A stretch of DNA of 64,000 nt, taken from Mesorhizobium sp. B4-1-4 (GTDB lineage Bacteria > Pseudomonadota > Alphaproteobacteria > Rhizobiales > Rhizobiaceae). Positions 10,761 through 20,274 of the stretch are shown here, piece by piece (position 1 is the first letter of the stretch; each line of letters starts with the position of its first letter). Both the position numbers and the translations under genes were made by a program. The notes beneath the pieces were generated by a model. That model made no database searches, was not told the origin of the DNA, and was given only the letters and a program-made list of their open reading frames with translations. The stretch lies in the NCBI RefSeq assembly GCF_006439395.2, contig NZ_CP083950.1, positions 4,205,001-4,269,000 of the forward strand, in the 5' to 3' direction.

Positions 10761-13031
10761 CTACAGCGGAATGGAGCGGTCGTCGGCAAAGGCCTGCAGC
10801 AACGCCCGCATTGGCAGCCCCTGCGCCGGCGCCATCAGATTATCGTCGAAGAAGGCTTTCAGCTCGTCCAAGGGCAGTTCCGTCAACATGGCTTTGACCG
10901 GGCCGATCGAGGCCGGCGACATCGAGATCGAGCGGAACCCGAGGCCGATCAGCGCCATTGCCGAGATCGGCTTGCCGGCGAGTTCGCCGCACAGCGTCAC
11001 GGGCGTGTGGTTGCGAGCGCCGGCGTCGGCGATCTGCTTGAGCACACGCAGGAACGGCGCCGACAGCGTATCGAAGCGGTTCGCCAGTTGCGTGTTGCCA
11101 CGGTCGACCGCCATGACGAACTGGAACAGATCGTTCGAACCGACCGAGACGAAGTCGACGGCTTTCATCAATTCGTCGAGCTGGAACAGGAGCGACGGCA
11201 CTTCCAGCATGGCGCCCAGCTTGAGGCTGGTCGGGAGGTGGTGGGCGAAGCGCGAGAGATGCCGCACCTCGCGGTCGATGATCTCGCGCGCCTGGGCGAT
11301 CTCGCCAAGCTCGGTCACCATCGGCAGCATCAGCTTGAGTTCACGCCCACCGCTGGCCTTGAGCAGGGCGCGGATCTGGGTCCTAAGCAGACCCGGACGG
11401 TCGAGCGTCAGCCTAATCGCCCGCCAGCCGAGCGCCGGGTTCTCTTCCTGGATGGTGCCCTTGAAGTAGGGCAGCACCTTGTCGCCGCCGATATCGATGG
11501 TGCGGAAAGTTACCGGCTTGCCGCGCGCGGCCTCGAGCACGTCGCGATAGAGTTTCTCCTGCGCTTCGGCGCGCGGAAAGGTCGAGGCGACCATGAACTG
11601 CAATTCGGTGCGGAACAGGCCGATGCCGGCCGCGCCCGCCTCGGCCAGCTGCGGCAGGTCGACGGCAAGCCCGGCATTCATCAGCAGGTCGACCTGGACG
11701 CCATCCCTGGTCATCGACGGCTTCTTGCGCAGCTCGCGGTAGACTTCCTGCCGGCGTGCCCTGAACCGCACCTTTTCGGCATAGGCTGCCTCGAGATCGG
11801 ACTGCGGCCGCAGATGGATCGCGCCTTCCTCGCCGTCCACGATGATGGCATCGCCGTTTTCCGCCATGGAAACGGCGCCCTTCATCTGGCCGGCGACCGG
11901 AATGCCCATGGCGCGCGCGACGATGACGACGTGGCTGGTGGCCGCGCCATCCTCGAGCACCAGTCCACGCAATTTGTCCCGGGGATAGTCGAGCAGTTCG
12001 GCGGCGCCCATGGAGCGCGCGACGATGATGGCATCCTTCGGCAGCGATGCCGCGACATCCTCCGGCCCGCGTCCCATCAGCTGCCGCAGCAGCCGGTTGG
12101 CGAGATCGTCGAAATCGCTCATCCGCTCGCGCAGATAGGGATCGGTCATGTGCAGCATGCGGGCGCGCATGTCGCTCTGCACCTTTTCCACCGCCGCTTC
12201 CGCCGTCAGGCCGTTGCGGATCGCCTCTTCCAGGCGCCGCACCCAGCCACGGTCGTTGGCGAACATGCGGTAGGCTTCCAGCACCTGGCGATGCTCGCCC
12301 TCGAAAGCGACGTCGCGGCGCTCCAGCATGTCGTCGATGGAGAGCCGCAGCGAGCCGAGCGAGCTTTCCAGCCGCCGGACCTCTTCCTCGCTGTCCTCGT
12401 TGAACAGGTTGGTGACGACGATGCGCGGCTCGTGCAGCACGACATGGCCAAGCCCGACGCCATCGTTGAAGGACAGGCCGGTGAAGCTCACCGGGCGGCG
12501 CAGGTCGAGTTCGAGACCTGGCCGGGTCAGCCGCGCCAGATCACCGGTGGCGATCATCTCGGCGATCACCATGGCGGTCGTTTCCAGCGCCTCGACCTCG
12601 TCGTCGCGGTAGTGGCGCATGGTCTTGTTCTGGACAACCAGGACGCCCAGCGTGCGCCCTGCCCGCAGCACCGGCACACCAAGGAAGGAGTTGTAGATCT
12701 CTTCCCCGGTCTCCGGCAGGTAGGCGAAGGCCGGGTGCTCCTGCGCGTTGGAAAGGTTGAGCGGCCGCGCGCTGGCGGCGATCGTGCCAACCAGGCCCTG
12801 CCCTAGCCTCAGTTGCGCCAGGTGGACGGCGTTGGGGTTCAGACCTTCGGTGGCATAGAGCTCGAGCACCGAATCGGCGCGCAGCACATAGAGCGAGCAC
12901 ACTTCGGCGACCATGTTGGAGGCGATATCGCGCACGATCCGGTCAAGCCGCTCCTGCGGCTCCAGCGGCTCTTGCATGAGCTCGCGGAGCCGTTTCAGCA
13001 GAACGCGCGGGCCAACGGCCGTCTCACGCAT
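10761..13031 (-). CDS. ptsP: Nitrogen PTS enzyme I (EI-Ntr) with GAF domain
   Basis: A 756-residue PEP-protein phosphotransferase. An N-terminal GAF domain (about 20-165) is followed by the PEP-utiliser N domain (about 185-310), the phosphohistidine domain with TSHVVIVARAMGIP (active His about 367), and the C-terminal TIM barrel with the LCGELAG active-site cysteine near 690. The GAF domain identifies the nitrogen-related phosphorelay (EI-Ntr to NPr to EIIA-Ntr) rather than sugar transport. In this family the GAF domain senses glutamine. It lies 78 bases downstream of lysC and is closely followed by prfA. Confidence 0.95.
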   Translation of the reverse strand: MRETAVGPRVLLKRLRELMQEPLEPQERLDRIVRDIASNMVAEVCSLYVLRADSVLELYATEGLNPNAVHLAQLRLGQGLVGTIAASARPLNLSNAQEHPAFAYLPETGEEIYNSFLGVPVLRAGRTLGVLVVQNKTMRHYRDDEVEALETTAMVIAEMIATGDLARLTRPGLELDLRRPVSFTGLSFNDGVGLGHVVLHEPRIVVTNLFNEDSEEEVRRLESSLGSLRLSIDDMLERRDVAFEGEHRQVLEAYRMFANDRGWVRRLEEAIRNGLTAEAAVEKVQSDMRARMLHMTDPYLRERMSDFDDLANRLLRQLMGRGPEDVAASLPKDAIIVARSMGAAELLDYPRDKLRGLVLEDGAATSHVVIVARAMGIPVAGQMKGAVSMAENGDAIIVDGEEGAIHLRPQSDLEAAYAEKVRFRARRQEVYRELRKKPSMTRDGVQVDLLMNAGLAVDLPQLAEAGAAGIGLFRTELQFMVASTFPRAEAQEKLYRDVLEAARGKPVTFRTIDIGGDKVLPYFKGTIQEENPALGWRAIRLTLDRPGLLRTQIRALLKASGGRELKLMLPMVTELGEIAQAREIIDREVRHLSRFAHHLPTSLKLGAMLEVPSLLFQLDELMKAVDFVSVGSNDLFQFVMAVDRGNTQLANRFDTLSAPFLRVLKQIADAGARNHTPVTLCGELAGKPISAMALIGLGFRSISMSPASIGPVKAMLTELPLDELKAFFDDNLMAPAQGLPMRALLQAFADDRSIPL

Positions 13032-13109
13032 CGCGGCTTCTTCTCCAATGAAACACTTGCCGGCGCAGTTTCCGCCGCTGCCGGCACGCGCGCAACAACT
13101 GATTCAGTC

Positions 13110-14366
13110 TTACAACTGCTTATCCAGACCGTAGACGGAATGCAAAGTGCGAACAGCAAGTTCCGTGTACGGACCGTCGATCAGTATCGAAATCTTGATC
13201 TCGGAGGTGGTGATGGCGCGAATGTTGATCGCCTTGTCCGCCAGCGCCTTGAAGGCGGTGGCCGCGACGCCGGCGTGGCTCCTCATGCCGATGCCGATGA
13301 CCGACACCTTCGACATGCCGGCTTCCGACTGCACGACATCGTAGCCGACCTCGGCTTTCATCCGATCGAGCACGGCAAGCGCCTTGTCGACGTCTCCGGA
13401 CGGCACCGTGAAAGTCATGTCGGTGAACTTGCCGTCCTCGGAAATGTTCTGGACGATCATGTCGACATTGATGTTGGCCTCGGCCAGCGGCCCGAAGATG
13501 CCGGCGGCAACGCCGGGGCGGTCGCCGACGCGGCGCAGCGAAATCTGGGCCTCGTCCTTAGCGTAGGCAATTCCGGTGACGACCTGCTGTTCCACGATCT
13601 CTTCCTCGTCGCAAATGAGCGTTCCCGGAGGATTGAGCAAATCCCCCATTCCGGGCGCGTCGGGATCGTCGAAGGACGACCGCACGAAGGTACGCACCCT
13701 GTGCACCATGGCAAGTTCGACCGAACGCACCTGCAGCACCTTGGCGCCGAGCGAGGCCATTTCGAGCATTTCCTCGAACGATATCTTGCCCAGCCGCCGC
13801 GCCTTGGGCTCGATGCGCGGATCGGTGGTGTAGACCCCGTCGACATCGGTGTAGATGTCGCAGCGATCGGCCTTGACCGCCGCGGCTATGGCCACTGCAC
13901 TGGTATCGGAACCGCCGCGGCCAAGCGTGGCGATGCGGTTGTCCGGCCCGATACCCTGGAAACCGGCGATGACAGCAACCTGGCCCTCGCCGAAACGCTT
14001 GACCAAGAACGCGCCGTCGATGTCGAGGATGCGCGCCGCGCCATGCGCGTTGTCGGTTTTGATCGGGATCTGCCAGCCCTGCCAGGACCGCGCATGGATG
14101 CCCATGTTCTGCAGCGTGATCGCCAAAAGTCCGGCGGTGACCTGCTCGCCGGAAGCGACAACGGCATCGTATTCGCGTGCGTCGTGCATCGGCGAGGCCT
14201 CGCGCGTCCAGGCGACAAGTTCATTGGTCTTGCCGGCCATTGCCGAAACCACCACCGCCACCTCATGGCCGGCGTCGACCTCGCGTTTGACGTGACGCGC
14301 CACATTGCGGATGCGGGCGATGTCGGCGACGGAGGTTCCGCCGAATTTCATCACGATGCGCGCCAT
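13110..14366 (-). CDS. lysC: Aspartate kinase
   Basis: A 418-residue aspartokinase, first step of the aspartate family (lysine/diaminopimelate, threonine, methionine). The N-terminal kinase motif is KFGGTSVAD (about 6-14). GRGGSDTSAVA lies near 150, and two ACT domains occupy the C-terminal 150 residues, which bind the feedback inhibitor. The frame is open 44 codons further upstream, but MARIVMKFGG at 14366 is the universal family start. It is divergent from the histidine kinase gene and is the first gene of the lysC-ptsP-prfA-prmC run. Confidence 0.96.
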   Translation of the reverse strand: MARIVMKFGGTSVADIARIRNVARHVKREVDAGHEVAVVVSAMAGKTNELVAWTREASPMHDAREYDAVVASGEQVTAGLLAITLQNMGIHARSWQGWQIPIKTDNAHGAARILDIDGAFLVKRFGEGQVAVIAGFQGIGPDNRIATLGRGGSDTSAVAIAAAVKADRCDIYTDVDGVYTTDPRIEPKARRLGKISFEEMLEMASLGAKVLQVRSVELAMVHRVRTFVRSSFDDPDAPGMGDLLNPPGTLICDEEEIVEQQVVTGIAYAKDEAQISLRRVGDRPGVAAGIFGPLAEANINVDMIVQNISEDGKFTDMTFTVPSGDVDKALAVLDRMKAEVGYDVVQSEAGMSKVSVIGIGMRSHAGVAATAFKALADKAINIRAITTSEIKISILIDGPYTELAVRTLHSVYGLDKQL

Positions 14367-14604
14367 GGAAGCGAATTGCCTTTGACTGAAGCCGGACCCC
14401 AACTCAGAAAGCGGAATCCCGAAAAGCGGAAAGACACGTCCGGCTGCGCCGGCCGCTGAATGCGCGGCCTCCTTAGCCAAATGCTTTCGGTTTCGCAAGG
14501 CTGGACGCGGATTGCCGGCTTCAAGAAGACGGCATATTGCCTTGCAGGCTGCCGCCGCTTACCAAATGCTGCCCGCGGGAATTCCTTTTGGTTCGGCAGA
14601 ACAG

Positions 14605-16467
14605 ATGATTGCTCGTCTTCGACGTGCCATGCGATGGCAAACGTTTCCGATTGTCACCGGTTTCGCGGTGCTGGCGCTGATCGTCGGCTCCCGCGCCATG
14701 CTCGTCGAAAGCCAGAGGGCCAATCGTGCCGCCGCGCGCGCCACAATTGAGTATCAGCAATTGCTCTCCGGCCTGCTTTCGCTGGCGCAGGACGCCGAGA
14801 GCGGTCGGCGCGGCTATCTCTTGACCGGCGAGAGAGCCTATCTCGAACCCTACCGGAAGGCGGTCGATGCAATTCCGGGGCAGCTCTCCCGCATCGACGC
14901 CATGGCGGCTTCGGACAGCCCTTTCGTCCAGCAGATCAGTCATATCAAGGACGCGCTTTCGCGACAGCAGGCTGAACTGGCCGAAACCATCGCCCTGTAC
15001 GACAAGGGCGACGCGGCCGGAGCGCTGCAAAGGTTCCGCAGCGGCCAGGGCAAGTCCGCCATGGACGAAATCCGGACCAACATGGATATGATCCGGCGCA
15101 TCGACGCCGCCGACATCGCTGCGCGCGACGAGCACACGGACCGGGTCGAGGCGTGGCTGCGCATCGGTTCGCTGGCGGCGCTCACCGCGATCTTCCTGCT
15201 CGGCGCCTACACCATTCGCGAATCCCGCCGCCGCTTCCGCGAGGTCGCCACCGCTCAGGAAGAGCTCATGCGCAAGAACATCGAACTTGGCAACGAGATC
15301 CAGACGCGTGAAAAGGCCGAATCCCAAATACGCCAGATGCAGAAGATGGAGGCCGTGGGGCAGCTGACCGGCGGCATCGCCCATGATTTCAACAACATGC
15401 TGGCGGTGATCCTCAGTGCCATGAACCTTGCCCAGCGCAAGCTGAAGCGAGGCGAGAACGACATCGAGAAATTCATCGAGGCCGCGACGGATGCGGCCAG
15501 CCGCGCCGCCAACTTGACCTCGCGGCTGCTTGCCTTCTCCCGTCTGCAGCCGCTGGCGCCGCAGGTCGTCGATACCAACCGGCTGGTGACTGGCATGTCC
15601 GACCTCCTGCGCCGGGCTCTGGGCGAGGGCATACGCATCGAAACGGTGCTGGCGGGTGGCCTGTGGAAAACTCACGCCGATCCCAGCCAGATCGAGAACG
15701 CGATCCTCAACCTGGCCGTCAACGCCCGCGATGCCATGGATAATGACGGCAAGTTGACCATAGAGACCGCCAACAGCTACCTCGACGAGGCCTATGCCTC
15801 GACGCATGCCGAAGTCGCTCCGGGCCAATATGTGATGATCGCGGTGACCGACACCGGTGCCGGCATGTCACCGGAGGTCATTGCCAAGGCCTTCGAACCC
15901 TTCTTCACCACCAAGCCAGTCAACAAAGGCACGGGACTGGGGCTGAGCCAGGTGTTCGGCTTCGTCAAACAGTCAGGCGGCCACGTCAATATCTACTCCG
16001 AACCGGGCGAAGGCACGACGATCAAGATCTACCTGCCACGGTTCTTCGGCCCCGAGGAGCCGGCCGCGCCCGCTGAGCGTGGCAAGAGCGTCTCCAAGGT
16101 CACCGAGACAATCCTCGTGGTCGAGGATGACGCCCGCGTGCGAGCCGCCACAACGGACACCATGCGCGAACTCGGCTACACTGTCATCCAGGCCGGAAGC
16201 GGCCCGGAGGCTCTTCAGAAGCTGGCCGCGACGCCTGGCATCGCCCTGCTTTTCACGGATATCGTCATGCCGGTGATGAACGGTCGCAAGCTTGCCGAGG
16301 AAGCGGTCGCGCAACAGCCCGGGCTGAAAGTCATCTTCACCACCGGCTTCACCAGGAATGCCGTCGTCCACAACGGTGTGCTCGACCATGACGTGCATTT
16401 CCTGGCCAAGCCGTTCACCATCGAGCAACTGGCCGCGAAGCTGCGCGACGTGCTGGACACGAAGTAG
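14605..16467 (+). CDS. CHASE3-containing hybrid histidine kinase/response regulator
   Basis: About 620 residues. A first membrane helix (about 12-33) is followed by a periplasmic CHASE3-like helical sensor (about 35-180, with LAQDAESGRRGYLLTGE), a second membrane helix (about 185-205), a coiled coil, a HisKA domain with the phospho-acceptor in GGIAHDFNNML (His about 260), an ATPase domain with N box, DTGAGM and GTGLGLS boxes, and a C-terminal receiver domain with phospho-acceptor Asp in LLFTDIVMP (about 552). It is a membrane sensor passing phosphate internally; no output regulator is adjacent. The start is uncertain: in-frame alternatives lie at 14512 (TTG) and 14566, and none has a strong ribosome site. 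Confidence 0.88.
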   Translation: MIARLRRAMRWQTFPIVTGFAVLALIVGSRAMLVESQRANRAAARATIEYQQLLSGLLSLAQDAESGRRGYLLTGERAYLEPYRKAVDAIPGQLSRIDAMAASDSPFVQQISHIKDALSRQQAELAETIALYDKGDAAGALQRFRSGQGKSAMDEIRTNMDMIRRIDAADIAARDEHTDRVEAWLRIGSLAALTAIFLLGAYTIRESRRRFREVATAQEELMRKNIELGNEIQTREKAESQIRQMQKMEAVGQLTGGIAHDFNNMLAVILSAMNLAQRKLKRGENDIEKFIEAATDAASRAANLTSRLLAFSRLQPLAPQVVDTNRLVTGMSDLLRRALGEGIRIETVLAGGLWKTHADPSQIENAILNLAVNARDAMDNDGKLTIETANSYLDEAYASTHAEVAPGQYVMIAVTDTGAGMSPEVIAKAFEPFFTTKPVNKGTGLGLSQVFGFVKQSGGHVNIYSEPGEGTTIKIYLPRFFGPEEPAAPAERGKSVSKVTETILVVEDDARVRAATTDTMRELGYTVIQAGSGPEALQKLAATPGIALLFTDIVMPVMNGRKLAEEAVAQQPGLKVIFTTGFTRNAVVHNGVLDHDVHFLAKPFTIEQLAAKLRDVLDTK

Positions 16468-16530
16468 GCGGGCCCTGAAGCAGGGAGAAAATGTTGCCTT
16501 GACATTCGAGGCCTCACGCCCGACTTCCTA

Positions 16531-16632
16531 GCGCATGACCCCGAAATCGACTTCGGTTTCGGAAAAGGATCATGCGCAGAATCAAAGTGCTACAGCGTCC
16601 TTTGCGCATCCGAAGGACGCGCGGCGCTGTAG
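16531..16632. repeat. Palindromic repeat, family A copy 1, plus adjoining hairpin
   Basis: GCGCATGACCCCGAAA...CGGAAAAGGATCATGCGC (16531-16577) is one palindrome. A second hairpin, CTACAGCGTCC...GGACGCGCGGCGCTGTAG (16590-16632), follows 12 bases later. The composite ends just before the ubiG ribosome site. Related copies of the first palindrome lie at 35596, 38399 and 55494. Confidence 0.8.
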
Positions 16633-16650
16633 TGTCGAGGAGACCAACCG

Positions 16651-17400
16651 ATGCCAGAGCCCCGACGATCGACGATCGATGCCGGAGAAGTGGAACGCTT
16701 TTCCGCCCTTGCCGCCGAATGGTGGAACCCGAACGGCAAGTTTCGTCCGCTGCACAAATTCAATCCGGTCCGGCTGTCCTATATCCGCGACCAGATCGCG
16801 GCGCGCTTCGGCCGTGACCCGCGCGCGGCACGGCCGTTCGAAGGCCTGCGCATCCTCGACATCGGCTGCGGCGGCGGCCTTTTGTGCGAGCCGATGGCGC
16901 GGCTTGGCGCCGAAGTGGTGGGAGCGGATGCCTCGGAAACGAACATCGAAGTGGCAAAACTGCATGCCGCCGAAGGCAATGTGAGCGTCGACTATCGCGC
17001 CACGACGGCCGAGGACCTCGCCGACGCCGGCGAGACATTCGACGTCATCCTGAACATGGAAGTGGTTGAGCATGTCGCCGACATCGACCTGTTCGTCGCC
17101 AAATGCGGGCAGATGGTCCGGCCCGGCGGCATCATGTTCGTGGCCACCATCAACCGTACGCTGAAGGCGCTGGGGCTGGCCATCATCGGCGCTGAGTACG
17201 TGCTGCGCTGGCTGCCACGCGGCACCCACCAATTCGGCAAGCTGGTGCGCCCGGAAGAACTGGAAAAGGCGCTTGGCGGCGCCGGCCTGACTGTCATCGA
17301 CCGCACCGGCGTCACCTACAACCCGCTTGCCGACCGCTGGTCGCGATCGAAGGACATGGACGTCAACTACATGGTGCTGGCGGAAAAGGGATCGGTCTGA
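16651..17400 (+). CDS. ubiG: Ubiquinone biosynthesis O-methyltransferase UbiG
   Basis: A 249-residue class I SAM methyltransferase that makes both O-methylations of the ubiquinone ring. Family marks are EWWNPNGKFRPLHKFNPVR (about 21-39), the SAM loop LDIGCGGGLLCEP (about 69-81), and the membrane-contact region TINRTLKAL with the LPRGTHQF stretch (about 185-192). The ATG follows GAGGAG by 8 bases. Its 5' leader is made of the repeat at 16531-16632. Confidence 0.95.
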   Translation: MPEPRRSTIDAGEVERFSALAAEWWNPNGKFRPLHKFNPVRLSYIRDQIAARFGRDPRAARPFEGLRILDIGCGGGLLCEPMARLGAEVVGADASETNIEVAKLHAAEGNVSVDYRATTAEDLADAGETFDVILNMEVVEHVADIDLFVAKCGQMVRPGGIMFVATINRTLKALGLAIIGAEYVLRWLPRGTHQFGKLVRPEELEKALGGAGLTVIDRTGVTYNPLADRWSRSKDMDVNYMVLAEKGSV

Positions 17401-17470
17401 TCCTGTCTCTCGATTCGGCATCGAGCGGACGGGAGCCGCCTCGCCAGTATGGCGGCAAGGGTGAAGACGT

Positions 17471-18385
17471 TTAGGCGGCCTGGCCCTGCGCTCTCATGCT
17501 GGTCTGGCTCTGCGCCCTGGTGGTGATGAACACGCCGGCGGTGATGATGACGGCGCCGGCCCAGGTCAGCAGCTGGTAGTGCTCGCCAAGGAAGACCGTG
17601 CCGGCAAACAGCCCGACCGCGGCCGCCACATAGCCGATCTGGCTGAGATAGACCGGGCCGCCGACGGCCTGTAGCCGGAAGAAGAAGGCGAACATCGCCG
17701 ATGCGGATGCGACTTGCGCGACGACCACCAGCGGCACACCGCCGAGCGGGGCGAAAGCCCTGAAGCCGAACAGAGCGAGAATGCCGGCGAGCAATAGCGT
17801 CGCCGACGCCAGATGGCTGCCGACGGCAAGCTCGATCGGGCCGGTGCCTTCCGGCCAGTCGACGGTGCGGTAGATGTTGCCGGCGGCGAGGCTGATCGGA
17901 ATGAGCAGCCCGACGGCCACCCAGAAATAGTCGGCCGGCTGGCCGGCCTCGCCGCGCGTAAGAGCCACCATCACCGCACCGATGAAGCCGACGGCAATGC
18001 CTGATATGCCGAGCATATTGGGGCGCCGGACACCGAGCAGGATCGAGAACACCAGCGTGACGACGGGCGAAAGCGTGAACATGATGCCCGTATAGCCGGC
18101 GCCGAGATGCGGGAGGGCTGAAAACATCAGGAGATTGGGAAACGCGTAGGACACCGCCGCAGTGACGAAGAAATAGCGCAGCTTGTGCGCCGTCAGCCGG
18201 ATCTTTTGCCTGCTGAGCAGCAATGCGCACAAAAGCACGCCGCCGGCGCCGAGCGAAATGATGAAGGCCCAGACCATGGCCGGCACGCCGGCCGCCGTGG
18301 CGAGCTTGCCGAAGGGCAATGTCAGGCCAAGCAGGCCGCCGGTGACCACCAGCAGGCCGAGCGCCGAATCCCAGAGAAATTTCAT
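17471..18385 (-). CDS. EamA/DMT-family exporter
   Basis: A 304-residue inner-membrane protein with about ten transmembrane helices arranged as two EamA repeats, the pattern of drug/metabolite exporters. MKFLWDSALG at 18385 is taken as the start. The open frame reaches 41 codons further, but that part is charged and overlaps the divergent operator region. It is transcribed away from a MarR-type regulator 100 bases off, with two candidate operators between, so the regulator probably controls this exporter. The substrate cannot be told from sequence. Confidence 0.88.
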   Translation of the reverse strand: MKFLWDSALGLLVVTGGLLGLTLPFGKLATAAGVPAMVWAFIISLGAGGVLLCALLLSRQKIRLTAHKLRYFFVTAAVSYAFPNLLMFSALPHLGAGYTGIMFTLSPVVTLVFSILLGVRRPNMLGISGIAVGFIGAVMVALTRGEAGQPADYFWVAVGLLIPISLAAGNIYRTVDWPEGTGPIELAVGSHLASATLLLAGILALFGFRAFAPLGGVPLVVVAQVASASAMFAFFFRLQAVGGPVYLSQIGYVAAAVGLFAGTVFLGEHYQLLTWAGAVIITAGVFITTRAQSQTSMRAQGQAA

Positions 18386-18426
18386 CGGACGGTCCCGTCG
18401 TTGATGGCAGCGCTTGGCCGCCGGGA

Positions 18427-18443
18427 TATCTTGCGATAAGATA
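18427..18443. promoter_or_regulatory. Candidate MarR operator 1
   Basis: TATCTTGCGATAAGATA is a perfect 6-bp inverted repeat (TATCTT/AAGATA) with a 5-base spacer, in the 100-bp gap between the divergent DMT exporter and MarR genes. MarR dimers bind this size and type of site. Confidence 0.6.
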
Positions 18444-18453
18444 ATGAAAAGAT

Positions 18454-18469
18454 TCTTAGTGTCAAGATA
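18454..18469. promoter_or_regulatory. Candidate MarR operator 2
   Basis: TCTTAGTGTCAAGATA. Read in reverse it begins TATCTTGA, matching the half-site of operator 1. The inverted repeat is imperfect (TCTT/AAGA). It lies 17-32 bases before the marR ATG, where binding would give autorepression. Confidence 0.5.
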
Positions 18470-18485
18470 TTTGATGGTGAGATAT

Positions 18486-18971
18486 ATGGATAGAGCAGCG
18501 AAGGCCATCGAACAGTGGCGGCGGGAACGGCCGGATCTCGACGTGTCGCCGATGGGTGTGATCGGCCGGCTGAACGAGGCGTCCTCGCTGATCGCGCGTG
18601 ACCGCCTTGCGCCGGTTTTTGCCCGCTTCGGACTCCAATCGGGGGAATTTGATGTGCTCGCGACGCTGCGCCGCTCCGGCCAGCCTTATACGCTGACCCC
18701 AACCGAACTCTATGAGGCGACGATGGTGACCTCCGGTGCCATGACCGCCCGGCTCGACCGGCTGGAGAAGGCCGGACTGATCCAGCGCGCGCCGCACCCC
18801 AGCGACCGGCGCGGGGTTGTTGTTCAATTGACTGAAAAAGGTCTCGCGCTGATCGACGAGGCTGTCACCGCCCATGTGGCCAATGAACACGAGATTCTTT
18901 CGGGCCTGACGAAGGCCGAGCAGGAGACGCTTTCGAGCCTGCTCGAGAAGCTGATCGGCAACGTGAGTTGA
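18486..18971 (+). CDS. MarR-family transcriptional regulator
   Basis: A 161-residue winged-helix regulator: helical dimer ends, the recognition region YEATMVTSGAMTARLDRLEKAGLI (about 75-98) and the wing HPSDRRGVVVQLTEKG (about 102-117). The ATG at 18486 follows GGTGA; upstream in-frame starts at 18414 (TTG) and 18474 (ATG) are less likely because they would put coding sequence across the operators. It is divergent from the DMT exporter and is probably its ligand-relieved repressor. Confidence 0.9.
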   Translation: MDRAAKAIEQWRRERPDLDVSPMGVIGRLNEASSLIARDRLAPVFARFGLQSGEFDVLATLRRSGQPYTLTPTELYEATMVTSGAMTARLDRLEKAGLIQRAPHPSDRRGVVVQLTEKGLALIDEAVTAHVANEHEILSGLTKAEQETLSSLLEKLIGNVS

Positions 18972-18975
18972 TCAT

Positions 18976-19401
18976 TCAGTTGCGATCGTCCGGAAATACC
19001 GGGATCGGCATGAAATCGACGCCGTCCTCGGCCAGGCTCTTGGCCTCTTCCAGCGTCGCTTCACCATAGATGCCGCGCGGGTCCGTCTCGCCAAAGTGGA
19101 TTTTTCGCGCTTCCTCGGCGAACTTGTCGCCGACATAGTCGGCATTCTCGCGCACCTTCTCGGCCATCGCCTTCAGTTGCGCCATGGCCTGCTTCTGCGC
19201 CTCGCCCATGGCCAGCGCAATGGTTTCCTGCTTGCGGGCGGTCGAGACGGCGGGCGCCATCAGGGCCTTCTGCACCTTGTGCGAGCCGCAGCTGGGACAA
19301 TCGACAAAACCGCGCTTCTTCTGCGTATCGAAATCGTCATTGCCGCGAAACCAGCCCTCGAACTCGTGCTCGTTTTCGCAGATGAGGGAAAAGCGGATCA
19401 A
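18976..19401 (-). CDS. DUF1178 family protein with zinc-ribbon motif
   Basis: A 141-residue conserved alphaproteobacterial protein: MIRFSLICENEHEFEGWFRG at the N-terminus, then a CPSCGSHKVQKALMAPAV knuckle (about 37-54). Cys8 and the CPSC pair could form a zinc site like that of FmdB-type ribbons. The middle is helical. Its start overlaps the stop of the nitrilase gene (ATGA type), making it the last gene of the comF-grxC-nitrilase-DUF1178 unit. The function is unknown. Confidence 0.88.
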   Translation of the reverse strand: MIRFSLICENEHEFEGWFRGNDDFDTQKKRGFVDCPSCGSHKVQKALMAPAVSTARKQETIALAMGEAQKQAMAQLKAMAEKVRENADYVGDKFAEEARKIHFGETDPRGIYGEATLEEAKSLAEDGVDFMPIPVFPDDRN

Positions 19402-20264
19402 GAGGCGGCACCCCTGAGACGCGGCGCCTCCACCGTGCCGGCGTTGATGGTGAAATCCCGCGCATTTCTGAGGTTCGGAATCTTCTTGCGCGCCGCAAGC
19501 GACTGCGCCGGATCGATCTCGGCAATGATTACCGCCGGCTCGTCATGCGCGGCTTCGGCGATGATACGGCCCCACGGATCGACGATCAATGAATGACCGT
19601 AGGTCTCGCGGCCGTCCTCATGCAGGCCGCCTTGCGCGGCGGCGACGACATAGGCGCCATTCTCGATGGCGCGGGCCCTCAGCAGCACGTGCCAGTGTGC
19701 CTCGCCCGTCTGACGGGTAAAGGCCGCGGGCACGGTCAAAAGGTCGGCGCCCGCCATCGCCTCGGCACGGAACAGCTGCGGGAACCGCAGATCGTAGCAG
19801 ACCGCGAAGCCAAGCTTCGCGCCCGCGATCTCGGTCACGACGGCCTCGGTGCCTGGTTCATAGGCGGCGGATTCGCGCCAGCTCTCGCCATTGTCGAGAT
19901 CGACGTCGAACATGTGGATCTTGTCATAGGTGGCAAGCGTGGTGCCGTCCGGGCCAAACAACAGCGCCCGGTTGGCGAGCTTGCCGTCGGCGCGCAGGAT
20001 GGCGGTCGAGCCGATATGCAGGCAGACGCCGAGTTCGCGCGCCAGTCCGCGCGCGGTCGCAACGACGATGTCTTTGTCCTCGGAGGTAAACGAGGCGGCA
20101 CGCGCTTCCTTGTCGCGGATCAGCGCCCCGGTCATTTCAGGTGTCTGGATGTAGGTGGCACCTTGCGCCGCCGCTTCACGCACCAACCGTTCGAGATCGA
20201 TCGCATTGCGCTCTGGACTTTCGCCTGAGCGCATCTGGATCGCCGCGGCCTTGAAAACATCCAT
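19398..20264 (-). CDS. Nitrilase-superfamily amidase, deaminated-glutathione amidase type
   Basis: A 288-residue carbon-nitrogen hydrolase with the Glu-Lys-Cys triad: TPEMTGAL, TYDKIHMFDVDL, and GFAVCYDLRFPQLFR. The KIHMFDVD and CYDLRFP wording is that of the Nit1/NitA branch, which clears deaminated glutathione, a transaminase side product. Substrate assignment rests on that family likeness. The start at 20264 (MDVFKAAAIQM) is fixed by GAGGGT seven bases upstream; a Met two codons earlier would leave no spacing. It lies 10 bases after grxC, which fits a glutathione link. Confidence 0.88.
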   Translation of the reverse strand: MDVFKAAAIQMRSGESPERNAIDLERLVREAAAQGATYIQTPEMTGALIRDKEARAASFTSEDKDIVVATARGLARELGVCLHIGSTAILRADGKLANRALLFGPDGTTLATYDKIHMFDVDLDNGESWRESAAYEPGTEAVVTEIAGAKLGFAVCYDLRFPQLFRAEAMAGADLLTVPAAFTRQTGEAHWHVLLRARAIENGAYVVAAAQGGLHEDGRETYGHSLIVDPWGRIIAEAAHDEPAVIIAEIDPAQSLAARKKIPNLRNARDFTINAGTVEAPRLRGAAS

Positions 20265-20274
20265 GATCATACCC

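Noticed and set aside
10758..12806. A 682-codon plus-strand open frame opposite ptsP
   Set aside because: Antisense shadow of a complete EI-Ntr; the translation has His/Arg/Gln-rich low-complexity character.
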